A stretch of 64,000 nt of DNA from Spodoptera frugiperda (lineage: Eukaryota > Arthropoda > Insecta > Lepidoptera > Noctuidae). Under the pieces are notes generated by a model that saw only the letters and a list, made by a program, of their open reading frames with translations, was not told the origin of the DNA and searched no databases. The stretch covers positions 3,052,501-3,116,500 of the forward strand of contig NC_064231.1 of assembly GCF_023101765.2 (NCBI RefSeq), written 5' to 3'. How positions within the stretch are numbered: the stretch's first letter is position 1; the number at the start of each line of letters is the position of its first letter. Below are positions 36,801-47,492 of the stretch, piece after piece. The translations under genes and the position numbers were made by a program.

Positions 36801-39800
36801 AAGTAGTCATGACAAGTCTGTTAAGGGATATCGAAGATTTCTGTGAGAGCTAAAAGAAAGGTAGATCTAAGAGTAACATGAAACACTGGAGGTCAACGTG
36901 AGCTAGCAACTGGCTGACCATTGCGATTTTAAGTCAATACATTAACGTGACCTGTGGCTGCCAACACCTCTCACCATATCTCACGAGTAGTATCAATACC
37001 TCTCGAGATGTAAGTAATGTACTATTCAAGTTGCTTTTATATTTGAACACCGTTACGTACTCATCAATTACAGACACAAGTTAGCCACAGGTCATGGACA
37101 TGGGAACAACAAACAATGCTTCTGTTACAGATGAAACTATTTTCGGTATATCAGCTTTTAAATATTGCAAAATCTATGTTGCAACTAGACAAACTGTTTG
37201 TCTAATAAACGTTTATTAAGACGAGATCGAACACGTGGCCTTGAGACAAGACCTGCCTATGCGTTGTGCTTGTGAAACATGCGTTGTCAACATTATTACA
37301 GCTTATTACTTCGTCATAGAGATCATATGTCGTCAAATTGTCTGCAACACCTTGACACATAGGTAACTGTCAACCTTGTACAAGCATTTTACCATCAATT
37401 ACTAATGATTCCTTATCATTAATAACTGCCGATCGTGCTCTTACAGATCATTCATCGAATTCTCACAGTAATTTAGTTCGTATGTAATCTCATGCAATCA
37501 TTTCATCGCATTGGATAAACATACAGAGATTGGCAATATCCAAATTGTCTAGAGGCAATAAATCATCGCTTTTGTCAAAATCGTGTACAGTTTGGTTGCT
37601 AGCGAATTTTTTGAATGCAAGGTTCATGTGGATTAATGGGTAGGTATTTATATCTAGTGTGTTCACTATCAGATAGTTGAACATTAAGATTATATTCAGC
37701 GTGTGTGGCCTTCACTGCATCGTTTGTGGTCCTATTTGAATAGCTAGTAAATATTGACCCACAGACATCTGTTTGCGGACTATTGAAGTGGATTGAGTAT
37801 TATTACGATTTTGAAGAATTATGTCGAGGCCTCCATTGTACAAGGTGATCGATGGTCCCTCTGATAGCTCGGTAGTGCGTTTCTGTTATTTTCTCTATAT
37901 GTAATCGGTGAAAGTGTTAAATCGATTTATTTGTCGCTTACATCTTTATGGATTTGAGATTTCCATCTGTTTTGAAACTAAATGTTGGGAGAAATTTTAC
38001 CTTTATGGGATCTATTTGGTACTACTGATAGTAATCTCATATTTGTTGCGGTCATATAGGAATGGATTTACATCGTAATATTCAATATTATGGTTACAGT
38101 GCCTATGTAACTGTTTAATGGCAATTCGAAACGCGTCACTGTTTGGAACGTTTCTTAATTAAAGTGTATTGAAATTAAATTCTGCATTAATGTCAATGGT
38201 ATTAGACAATTACTCGTTGACCCGTGGCTGGTTAATCGATAGAATCTCACACCTTTTCATTCAATTAAGATCACGGTAATGATAATGATTTGCAGGGTTT
38301 AATTAAAGGCTTGCAAGCGCTAATTGTGAATGCACTTCTGTGCCATTGTTCCAATTGTGTGGAGGTACAATTATTCAGATTTCCGTTCTTAACTCGTTTA
38401 GCACCTCCCTGACCGCGATGTGAGAAGAAGGTCATGAAAGGGCCGCCCTAATTTTCAAAGTAAACATTTTAAGTTTTTGTCGATTTGTACTTAGAAGTAA
38501 CTTGGTGTGGAAACGTTAGGAGTACGATATTAATATGTATGCCTCGCTTTTTCTCACAGGTGCAAGCCTCTAAGTGGTGGTGAAGTGTGAATTTGTATTG
38601 TTTGCAATGCTTCCATAATACATATGGAATGCTAAGTATCATTACTTACAAAACTACTTCGATATACCGATACTCATCTGTCCTCTAGTTTCTCATCCCA
38701 CAAGATCTGTGAGAGTCGAAAGCAATGATCTTTATGAGATGTAGGCGATCATCTATCACTAATGATACATAATTATGAGCTTTTAATCTCACATTTTGTT
38801 TGAAAGTTGCTTGAAGCGATAAAAACAAACCATATTTCATCTTAGACTTACAAGTTCAAGGAAACAGAAATGGATTGGCTTAGAAATAGACGTTAATGAT
38901 AGTCGCAGAGGAAGTTATATTTGGACAAGTGTAATTACAGTGACGAAGAGTTACCAAATTCGTAAAATGTAGGCAAGTAGAGCAAAAGAATTATTGTTGT
39001 GTGAAACTAAATATGGAAGATTTTATGTGCATTCGATCTTAAAAGGAGAACGTTCTTAGAACGGTGCTTATTTCTTTATTTTTGTTCTAAGATACGATGG
39101 ATTTTGGTAAGGTTTTATTTATTACAGTGAAAATATTGATATTGGATTTGTTGGAAATGAAACCGAAAGCTATCAACGTGTGCGGGCGCTAATAGCCAAA
39201 TATTTATGATTTCATTATAGATTTAAAAAAGAAAATACAACAACAAACGATCACGTACAGCCTTCAACGGTATTGAACAAGGAGCGTGTTTTAATTACTG
39301 ATTACAATATCATTACACAGCTTTTAAATGTTGACCTAGTTTATGTCTGTTTATCCCAAGATCGATTGAAGTTTATTAAATTTCAACTATACATATGTAT
39401 ATAGTCACAAATAGTGTTTTAGGTTTTTCGATAATTTGACTAATTTGTTAACTGCATAGAGTCTGGTATAGTACCTATCATATGATTATATGGTCCTAAC
39501 CTTTTCGGGGGCTACAAAGCATGACGTTATTGTGTTATCTAAAGAACTTAAAGACGCTATAACTAAGAATTTACCTACTAATGCTGTCTTGCATTATTGA
39601 CCTCTGGACCAAAGCATCAGCAAAATTGACCTAATAAGGTTCCAAGTCAATGAGCCACCAAGGTCGCAAGCAGAATGAAAGCTAGTGCATACAATACAAT
39701 GGTTATTGTTTTCACTTAGTTTGCAGGTTACAACAATGCTACTCATCTAACAGACAATGTTGATAGGCCATCGGTGAATTAATATGATTTTGATTCATTA

Positions 39801-41400
39801 TTCGTTTATATCTCTGATCTTAATACAGTTGTATCGTGACCGATTGTGACCAAGTTACGGAGTTGGAAAGTATTTGGCTGTAACACTTCTTTTTGTTTCA
39901 ATCTTCAATCATGGATCTGATGATAAAAGAAATTTGCTCGTCATTTGTCTAGGCAAAAGTGTGGAGAATGTGGGTAACTATGTTGGTCAGGTGTGAATAT
40001 TGGAAGATAGTTGAGCTAATCATAGTGATTCATTGAATACTACTTAACATGATTGTTAAGTCCCTACTACTTAGTGCATAGGTAGATGATTAGGCTTTAT
40101 AAAAGTAATTGATTTCATTGTAGATGTACGTTCATAAAGTAAGCAGTACGTATCTTTGTTACCTTTGTGTCTTTCTTTATTTTCGTTATTTCTCTTTTCG
40201 TCTACAACTGCATTACGGAAGTGTTGAAAAAGTTATCATAATACATATTGAACGCATGGTTTACACATGCATTCGATTAGACGTTTACCGTGTTGATGCA
40301 TTACGCCTATGTTTGCTTCCTTTCCAACTATTTATACCGCACCACTTGGAAGAACTTCTCTAAGCTCAATGCACGCGTTTGGTAGCACTTACTATTTTTA
40401 GGTTAGACAAACATACTTAGGTAGTTTCAAACAAACTTGTTTACAGCTGCTGCTAAAGACAACACCAAAGTCCGTCGAATCTAATGTAAAGATTATTCGA
40501 ATCGATACTTCTGTTAAAAAATTTAATCGATTACATCATCGAAAGGCAGCCGCACAATTGATTCGCCACTTTTTGTTCATAAATTCAAATCATAATTATT
40601 TTTATGAACTATCTGATCTCTTTCGTAATGTCTGATATAAAAATTCTATGAAGTATAAAATCGTTTTATTAGGAGGAAATTTAGTTGGCCTGTAGTAAGC
40701 TGGCTTGAATTAGATGGTATTAGTTAAGTCATCAGAGACGTAACCGTTAAAAGAGAAAACAAATCTGTTTCACTTTCATTTTTGGCTTGTCGCGTTTTCA
40801 ATATCAAGGTCGTTGCATGGTTAGCACCAAATCTTTGAGGAGATGCAGCATCTATTGCGTGTACATTGTTTATTTTTATATTTATATCTTCATTGTTACG
40901 TATTTATCTGGCTTGTTGGTCGTTAGTCATCACTTGTCGATATCAATATGTAAGGATAAGTGCGTTATGGGTTTTCCTAGGATTAAGGTCGTTAGTATCA
41001 TCCTAGTAGGGTTTTATCTAATAAGTTTAGCTCTAAATTTTTCATGTTGGATAAAGAAATAAATAATTGTATAAAGAGAAATGACAACTTTAAGTATTAT
41101 CGTTTACATAGTATGATGAAAAAGTTATCCAACATGGTAACTGTCAACAGTAGCCACACTTACGGGTAAGCACAAGCTATGATGTTGTATTCTTTCCTAG
41201 TTACGTAACCACATGTAAATTTGTGTTTCACGATTGTAACTCTGTTTTTCTTTGTTCATTATTAGCAACGCATGTCACGATTGACATGTTATTCTTACAG
41301 TCTCGTAAATATGTTTTAAAATCTGGATAGCAAATATGAGAAGAGAACTTTACTATTATTATATTTATTAGCTATTTCTAATCTGTTTATTAAATTTGTA
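33807..41400. other. Rest of duplication copy 2: no gene seen
   Basis: This is the counterpart of the repeat-free tail of copy 1, again without recognisable mobile elements. The 40124-40363 and 40787-41062 plus-strand openings exist because of copy-specific changes relative to copy 1. Their lack of conservation between the copies argues against coding. Confidence 0.6.
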
Positions 41401-41474
41401 CGAGACTAGCTACTAACCATAGAAACGTTTTATAAAAATATCGATAAAACATGACCTGCCCTAACAATAACAAG

Positions 41475-43418
41475 CGACGTCTTAATCCAATAAAACCCAG
41501 AGAAGATTTTTCATAACATTAAATACCGAAGAAAAAGATATAGCAGATGAAGATAGATTACCTGAAGTAAGTAAAATTAATGATGCATTTTGTGATACCG
41601 TGGTTGAAGCAAAGGCTATAGACGTAGAAGCATAAAACTACGTTCCTGATCCAAAACAGTATCTCTAACATCAAGAACATATAGCTATCTCAATAAAATA
41701 TGTCCTGATTAAATCTCCCAAAGCAATAACGATGCATTGTATCGAAATATCACTATTAGTTCCGCTCGGATTTGCTGCAGGCGACACAAGCAATGCCCTT
41801 TCCCTTTCTCCGATTGTTAACACTTCTCTAATATACATTGCTTCTTTTACACGATCTCTTTTATCTACATCTTTATCAATAACGTAATGTACTTCGAAAT
41901 GATTGATTGTTGCTGCTTTGATCTTTTCTTTGAAGCGTTGTTATATGTGAGAGGGTATTTGATGTGGAGTTATTGCTACTTCTTTAGTCTTCGTTACTCC
42001 GGAGTGTGCTGTTCTAGTATTTAGTAAAGGATTGTTATATTTTTCTATTTTGAAATTATTTGACTTGAGACTTTTGTTGTGCCTAGATTTATTAACATAT
42101 TCAGGCTTATCATCAATTATGATATGGTAGAATCGTGGTAAAAAAATAAGCACTTTCGATTGTCAAGTTACAAGTAAGTGTTGTTTTTGCATTTATTATC
42201 TGAGAACCATTGAATGAGCATTTGTTATTTATATCTATTGTTACATCATGGCGTTTATGTGAAGCTTGTGATTTTATACCATTGATTTTCAGAGAAACGT
42301 TGATTGGTCCATTGATAGCGGCTACTTGTGTTCCGTTTAGAATATTGTTAGCGAATAGTTTATGTGTTCAAGTATTTGTGGCTGTGCCGATACTAATCTC
42401 ATATTAAATGTCACTTTATCTTACTTGACATCAATATTTGATGGGCATATTTCATTGATCAGTAAGTTTCTCTTTTTGACCACACCTTGAGTGATGGTAA
42501 GTCGTATAGGGAAAACTAATCATCCATGAACTGTGATGTCATCTGGGTTTTGTTTACTATCTATCTCTTTCTTTCTATCTTCCGGCCTTTTCTTTGTGAG
42601 ATTGGTGTTAACGTGTAATGTATCCGATTGGATTTTATTTAGACGATTGTCATCTACCCTCTACTTTTCGCTAGGGGTGATATAATTTCCTTGATAAGAC
42701 CCGTGGTAAGACCCACAGCTTTTAGATACATAACACCGATGAGTAAATTTTACGTGATTTTCAAACACAAAGAATATAAGCAAGCCTAGAAATATTGATA
42801 ATGGGTTGCAAAAAGTAATGTAGGAATTATATCTCTTTATTCTTGATCAATAAGATTATGTTACAGAGTTTTATAGCTAATATACATATACATGTAACTA
42901 AAATGAAACATTTTTCGATGACACAAAAGAGATTTAATAGTCCCCAAAAATCTCCGCTCAATTTTACCAAAGTTTTTGTTCGCGTAATTATTTTCTGCGC
43001 TCTTTTGTTTCAACATTTTTTTTAATCACTCTTTAGTCGAGTCTGTGAGGGTTGAAAATTCCAATTTGCATACAGAGGGTGGAGATATTAAAGTCATTGG
43101 ATATTTAATAGTAAGTTATGGGAAGGTTGCATTAGTTTTATTATGTGTTGAATGTAAATTCAAATTTATACAATATTTGTCTTCATTAAGGTGTTGTTAA
43201 GCTGTTAGTGTGGCGTTTCCTTAATAGTCACAGTTTATTATGAAGTTGTATTTTAGTGGTTTTTGATGAGAAACAAGTTTGTTGCATTTTCTAGTAGCAT
43301 TTGATGCTAATTATAAACTTGTCTTTTCCAATTTTTTGGTAGATGTTATAGCACACTCAAATTTCACCGTGTTTTTTTTATTATCTACTTGATTAGGAAA
43401 GCTGATTATAAGGCAAAA
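41475..43418 (-). pseudogene. Decayed minus-strand reading frame, unidentified protein
   Basis: Reading leftwards from 43418, one frame stays protein-like for 130 codons to a stop at 43026-43028, broken by four in-frame stops. A second piece runs from about 42852 to 42520 (111 codons, one internal stop at 42661-42663). It starts with a hydrophobic stretch near 42770-42800 and then has cysteine-containing sequence. Further pieces follow in shifted frames across 42495-42160. Another runs from 42153 to about 41680, in one frame except for a stop at 41941-41943. The composition is protein-like: cysteines and several N-x-S/T sites in the first and middle pieces, and charged stretches later. This would suit a secreted or membrane glycoprotein. 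It could be an old envelope-type gene of a retroelement or virus, or a host surface protein; I recognise no family. It ends about 20 bases from the duplication edge. The frame breaks make it non-functional. Confidence 0.4.
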
Positions 43419-43568
43419 TTAACACATGATATTATTATAACACTAATATACACATAATTACACTTACATCAGAAAAACTAGTAGTTATATCTTAGTATGA
43501 CCATATCAAATTAAAACTAAAAACGTAAAAGGTACTAGACCCATATAGTGGTTTTATAACTATTGCTA

Positions 43569-43606
43569 CCAAACTAGGTATATACCTGGGTATATACCTA
43601 GTTTGG
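43569..43606. repeat. 38-bp near-perfect palindrome
   Basis: CCAAACTAGGTATATACC is followed by a two-base centre (TG) and then its exact complement GGTATATACCTAGTTTGG: 18-base arms without a mismatch. It could extrude as a hairpin. It lies about 150 bases beyond the upstream end of the decayed minus-strand frame and just before a LINE-like remnant. Confidence 0.9.
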
Positions 43607-44085
43607 CAATCTGGATTGCCCAGTGACCTGAATGGTACATTTGGGAATGCCCAAAAGAGTTGACCTTTCTCTAAGAGACATAAACGAAATGGTCTAAGCT
43701 CCTAATAAGGGAACCCCAAATTGTATGGCACGAACAATACCAACATGGTACATTGAATCGGTATATCACCATATATTATGGAAGAGAGATCGTTCTGTCT
43801 GTTTGGACGAAAAAAGGCTATGTTGCAATGAAGAGAGCAGTAGTCGTTTCATTAATTGAAATAGACAAGTCTGCCACTCATTTTTAAACACGAACAAACA
43901 CTGGTGGTATATTTATTAAAGAAGGGCCAAGTTAAAAGTACCATTAACGAACGACCATGCATGTACAGACTGATGATTGAAGACGAAGCCAAAGAAGTAT
44001 GTAAGATTCGTAGCAATTGGCGTTCCAATGTATCTGCCTACCCTCATATGATACAGGCGTGTGGTTATGTATGTAAGTAAGTAAG
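43607..44085 (+). mobile_element. Degraded LINE-like remnant
   Basis: Plus-strand pieces read like the end of a non-LTR retrotransposon ORF2, with a stretch around 43958-44040 that includes RPCMYRLMIEDEAKEVCKI. This loosely resembles the cysteine-containing C-terminal region of such proteins. The 3' end CCTCATATGATACAGGCGTG then TGGTTATGTATGTAAGTAAG has the look of a lepidopteran LINE tail. Stops and frame breaks are frequent. Confidence 0.35.
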
Positions 44086-44640
44086 TTATAAAACTTCAAC
44101 CCGTTGGTTTTACAGCAGAAATGTTAGAATGTATAAAGAAGTAGGTTTAAGATGTTTGTAGCTTACATTTTAACGTATTCAATTACCTACTTTGACTATA
44201 GTCAGAACTTAATTAGATTTCTACAGAATCAAATATAAGGAAAGTTTAATCAAAACCTACTCTTTATTCAAGAGATTATGGACATTAAAAGTCTCGCATC
44301 TCATCAGCAGTTTGCAGCTGACTTATACTGCAGTTCATTGATGTGAAATGAAAGTGTTTCTCTCTATAAAATAGCATGGCCATTCGTCTTGTACTGTGTC
44401 GGAAATTAAACCATTGATAGACAGTTCCAGTGGACACTCTAATTGGTCGTTTTTTTTGGTTCCATTTTCCAGAAGTAATCGGAAGAAAGTTAGGACTTTA
44501 ATGTGGTGTTTGGTATTTGATGTGGAGTATTGATATTTGATATGTATAGAGTTAATGGAGGATGCATTTGTGTTTTATCATGGATTTATTTTCTGGTGAA
44601 TGTTAGGTTAATGTTTACTTCATTATTTAAAGTTTTCTGA

Positions 44641-44796
44641 AGTGCTGTAACGTGTAGTGAGTTCGATTCCCGCACGGAATAACTCTTAGTGTATTCCGTA
44701 AATTGTTCTTTCGGGTCTGGGTGTCATGTGTATGTGAAATTATATGTTTGTAAACGCACCCACGACACAGGAGAAAATCCTAGTGTGGGCAACGTT
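44641..44796 (+). mobile_element. tRNA-derived SINE (family 3)
   Basis: The same family as at 6172: GAGTTCGATTCCCGCACGG, TTTCGGGTCTGGGTGTCATG and CCCACGACACAGGAGAAAAT. The A-rich tail is lost. Confidence 0.75.
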
Positions 44797-46183
44797 TAAA
44801 GAAGAAGTACCAAAGATGCTGGGTGTATTTAAAATAAACTTTTCATAACACCTGGATTTTCTCTTCTCTAGCGCTGTAGGCGTGTTTGCAAACATCAATT
44901 TCACACATACGGCACACAGTTCCAGACTATTGTACAAAGATACTTTAAAGGTACTTTAGCAAATATTTGTTATTTGTTAAATTGTGACACGTAACGTAGT
45001 AACTAGTTGATTTCTACTGCGTCTATCTTAAAGATGAACAAAGTAGAGACATTGGAAGATATTTGTGGCCTCTCTTTTCCAAAATCATAAAAAATAATGT
45101 AATTTTTCTTAGTATCTCTTTCCTGCCTGAAACTACTAAAATTAAAATTGATATGATGTCTGATTCATTGATGAAGAGTAACTCACTATTGCCTAAATCT
45201 AGATTTACCAAAACAATATTGATAAATGTTATCTATAGATTGATAACAGTAGAGAACATGTTACATGGGTACTGTCACGTTCTTACCAATGCGTAAATCT
45301 TAAATGATCATAAATGTAAAGAATTTAAGTTGGTTAAATCGTGTGTTACCATTGAATTATCTTTACACACCTATAATATGAATTATTGAATTTATTATCC
45401 TAACTTTAACTATGTAGTTGAACTGCGGACTACCTAGCGGGTTTACTGGGGCTCCGGCTCGAAAAGCAGGAGCAGGAACGGGGTGGTTTTTAGTCTATAA
45501 TATAATAGTCTGACACTGCGGTCTACCTCTTGCCTCGTCCAGTAGGAACGGTGTGGTTTTTAGTCAGTATGAGTCTGACACTCCCTTTTGCCTCGCCCAA
45601 GGACTGATCGGATGATATTCTCTCCTTCAAAAAAAACTTTATCTAGTTAGTTATTATTTGAATGAAGACACCGCGAAGTGTTGCATTCTCTAAAAATTAA
45701 AGTGTAACTCCCATTGAAGAAAAAACTAATGAATTTATGTGAGTCAATAAACTATAAACACCTCAATGTTACAATATTTCCAATAAAACAACAAATCGCA
45801 AAATTGTAAACATAATCCACATAAAAAGTAATTAAGGTCAAATCAGATATACAATTCAGACTACTTGGTCAAGACTAAGTACTAGTCTAAGAATCTGATG
45901 CGTAGGTACTATCGACCTGTTAGATACCGTATCGGTATTTTCTAAGTAACGTAGGCACTAGATAAGTTATCAGGAACGTTGATATGGTCCTATATAACAA
46001 TAGAATTGCTTTAACTGAGAAATTTGATCTCTTGCTTATGATGAATAATTATACTCCCGTGAGGTCTAAATCTTAGTACTTAGTTAAGATGCAATGTAGG
46101 AGGCATCCTGTTTAATAAATAAAATAATAAACAGAACTTCTTAGGTGTTTTCTTTGAATATGTAATTAGAGTACTAAGCTAAG
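44797..46183. other. No gene seen
   Basis: It holds one LINE tail (45420-45638). Overlapping short frames on both strands at 45023-45296 are mutually antisense and carry no domain. Confidence 0.5.
45420..45638 (+). mobile_element. LINE 3'-end fragment with internal duplication
   Basis: The LINE tail in plus orientation, in which the block GGAACGGGGTGGTTTTTAGT to CTCTTGCCTCG occurs twice (about 45476-45535 and 45544-45598). The tail ends at a short A-run at 45630-45636. The internal repeat may be a local duplication or a chimera of two copies. Confidence 0.7.
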
Positions 46184-46472
46184 CGTGAGAGAGCTATGCT
46201 CGTACGGAGTGATACTATGACCTCACAGAAAACCGAAGTGAAACAACGTTGCGTTGTGTGTCTTTTTGAGTGAGTTACCTGAGGCCCAATTACCCTCTCC
46301 CCAGTCTTTCCAATCCCCAATTCCCTAACAACCGTTGAACTCTAACTCCCAAAAGATCGGTAACGCACTTGTAAAGCCTCTGGTCTTTCGGGTGTCCATA
46401 GGCGGCGGCGATTGCTTGCCATCAGGTGATCCGTTGGCTCGTTTACCGGATTATGGCATAAAACATAAAAGG
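46184..46472 (+). mobile_element. Dispersed repeat (family C), near full length
   Basis: Plus-strand copy with GAAACAACGTTGCGTTGTGT, GGTAACGCACTTGTAAAGCC and CCATCAGGTGATCCGTTGGC, ending near GGCATAAAACATAAAA. Confidence 0.75.
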
Positions 46473-46677
46473 TGAATGACCTGATAAGGCTGACAAAATT
46501 CGGATTTGGAACAAAACCTTCCTAAAACGATCTGATTGATAACCTATCTCTGAATATTAGATAACGGCCGGCCGGCCTCATCTAGTTATTTAAGAGATTG
46601 ACGTGTAAAAGAGTTTATGATATTTATTTGCAAAATAAATATCATTTAATATTTACGGTACAGCATTTGCCTTTGAC

Positions 46678-46952
46678 TGCCTCGTTGGTCGAGTGGTCGC
46701 AAGTGCGACTGCTGAACAAGGGGTCTCGGGTTCGATTCCCAGGTCGGGCAAAGTATTGCTGGGGTATTTTCGGTTTTTCGAAAATTTCTCAGTAGTAGCA
46801 CGGAGTCTGGAATTGTGTCCAGTATATGGCAATAGGCTCACCCCCTATTACATGGGACTTATAACACAAATGGTGAAAAGTGTGTACATAGCGGTATTAC
46901 GTGTCGTATGGAGCACCTCTGCCTACCCCTTCGGAGATGGCGTGACGTTGAC
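46678..46952 (+). mobile_element. tRNA-derived SINE (family 2)
   Basis: The head reads as a tRNA relic: box A-like TGGTCGAGTGGTCGCAAGTG (about 46686-46705) and box B-like GGTTCGATTCCC near 46729-46740, spaced as in Pol III promoters. The body contains TTTCGAAAATTTCTCAGTAG and CCCCCTATTACATGGGACTT, shared with the copy at 55009. Open frames reported across it (46598-47055, both strands) are repeat sequence. Confidence 0.85.
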
Positions 46953-47239
46953 GTTGCATTTTTGGGCCTATTCACTTCAGAAAGACTTATTAAACGATAT
47001 AATATTAAAATATGATTACAAACAAGTAAAGTATAGGTTATGGCAGGTTATCTAAAACGCTCGAGTGCTAGACAGAGGCCGGCGCCAGCTTTCGCTCCTT
47101 GTATGCGCTTATCCGTTTATACGAGCGATTTGTTTACCGATTGCACCACCGATTGCCATCTAATTGAAGACTTTATTACTTAACTTAGTATTTATTATTG
47201 ATATCGATAGTATTTATTTTTAAAATGTGGCGATTTTTA

Positions 47240-47300
47240 GTCTATCATGTTGTATGATCAGCAGTGGACGAGAATAGGCTGATGATGATGATGATGTTGT
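47240..47300 (+). mobile_element. Retroelement 3' tail with GAT repeat
   Basis: ATCAGCAGTGGACGAGAATAGG followed by CTGATGATGATGATGATG is the typical 3' terminus of a lepidopteran SINE or RTE-type LINE. The body is missing. Confidence 0.6.
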
Positions 47301-47394
47301 ATGTATCTTCATTGATGGTGGTGCTAGACTAACAGAGCATACAAGGAACTTATTCTAAATTCTGATCATATATTCGAAGTTTATCTGCTGCACT

Positions 47395-47492
47395 CAGAAA
47401 TATTTAATGATTACTTTAACTATTCCTTGAACTAAAATAATTATTAAGGATTGGGTTAAGTAACGATAAAATTACTTTGAGTACGGCTGTAT
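47395..47492. repeat. Palindromic MITE-like repeat, single unit
   Basis: Begins CTGCACTCAGAAATATTTAA and ends ACTTTGAGTACGGCTG as an imperfect inverted repeat. It shares TAATGATTACTTTAAC and AAGGATTGGGTTAAGTAACG with 13251-13470. Confidence 0.55.

Larger units (their letters stand above)
31432..41455. repeat. 10.1-kb tandem duplication, copy 2
   Basis: This is the second head-to-tail copy. It starts two bases after copy 1 ends, at the same TGTTTGGTTATGATCTCATC, and ends at ATCGATAAAACATGAC, after which the sequence becomes unrelated (CTGCCCTAACAATAAC). By eye it matches copy 1 without difference for about 1.7 kb (from about 31550 to a single T/G change at 33289) and over most later blocks. 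It diverges in patches at about 33985-34015, 35565-35650, 39380-39570, 40145-40170 and 40945-41100. The first 80 and last 60 bases are also more diverged than the interior. A true duplication and two allelic haplotypes placed in series by an assembler would both give this arrangement. Confidence 0.97.

Noticed and set aside
41500..41634. 45-codon plus-strand acidic frame just after the duplication
   Set aside because: It is antisense to the longer decayed minus-strand frame and cannot be extended. It remains an alternative reading of the last part of that remnant.
46678..46760. Possible tRNA gene
   Set aside because: A- and B-box-like motifs are present, but the segment continues into a repeated SINE body shared with 55009-55295 and does not close an acceptor stem.
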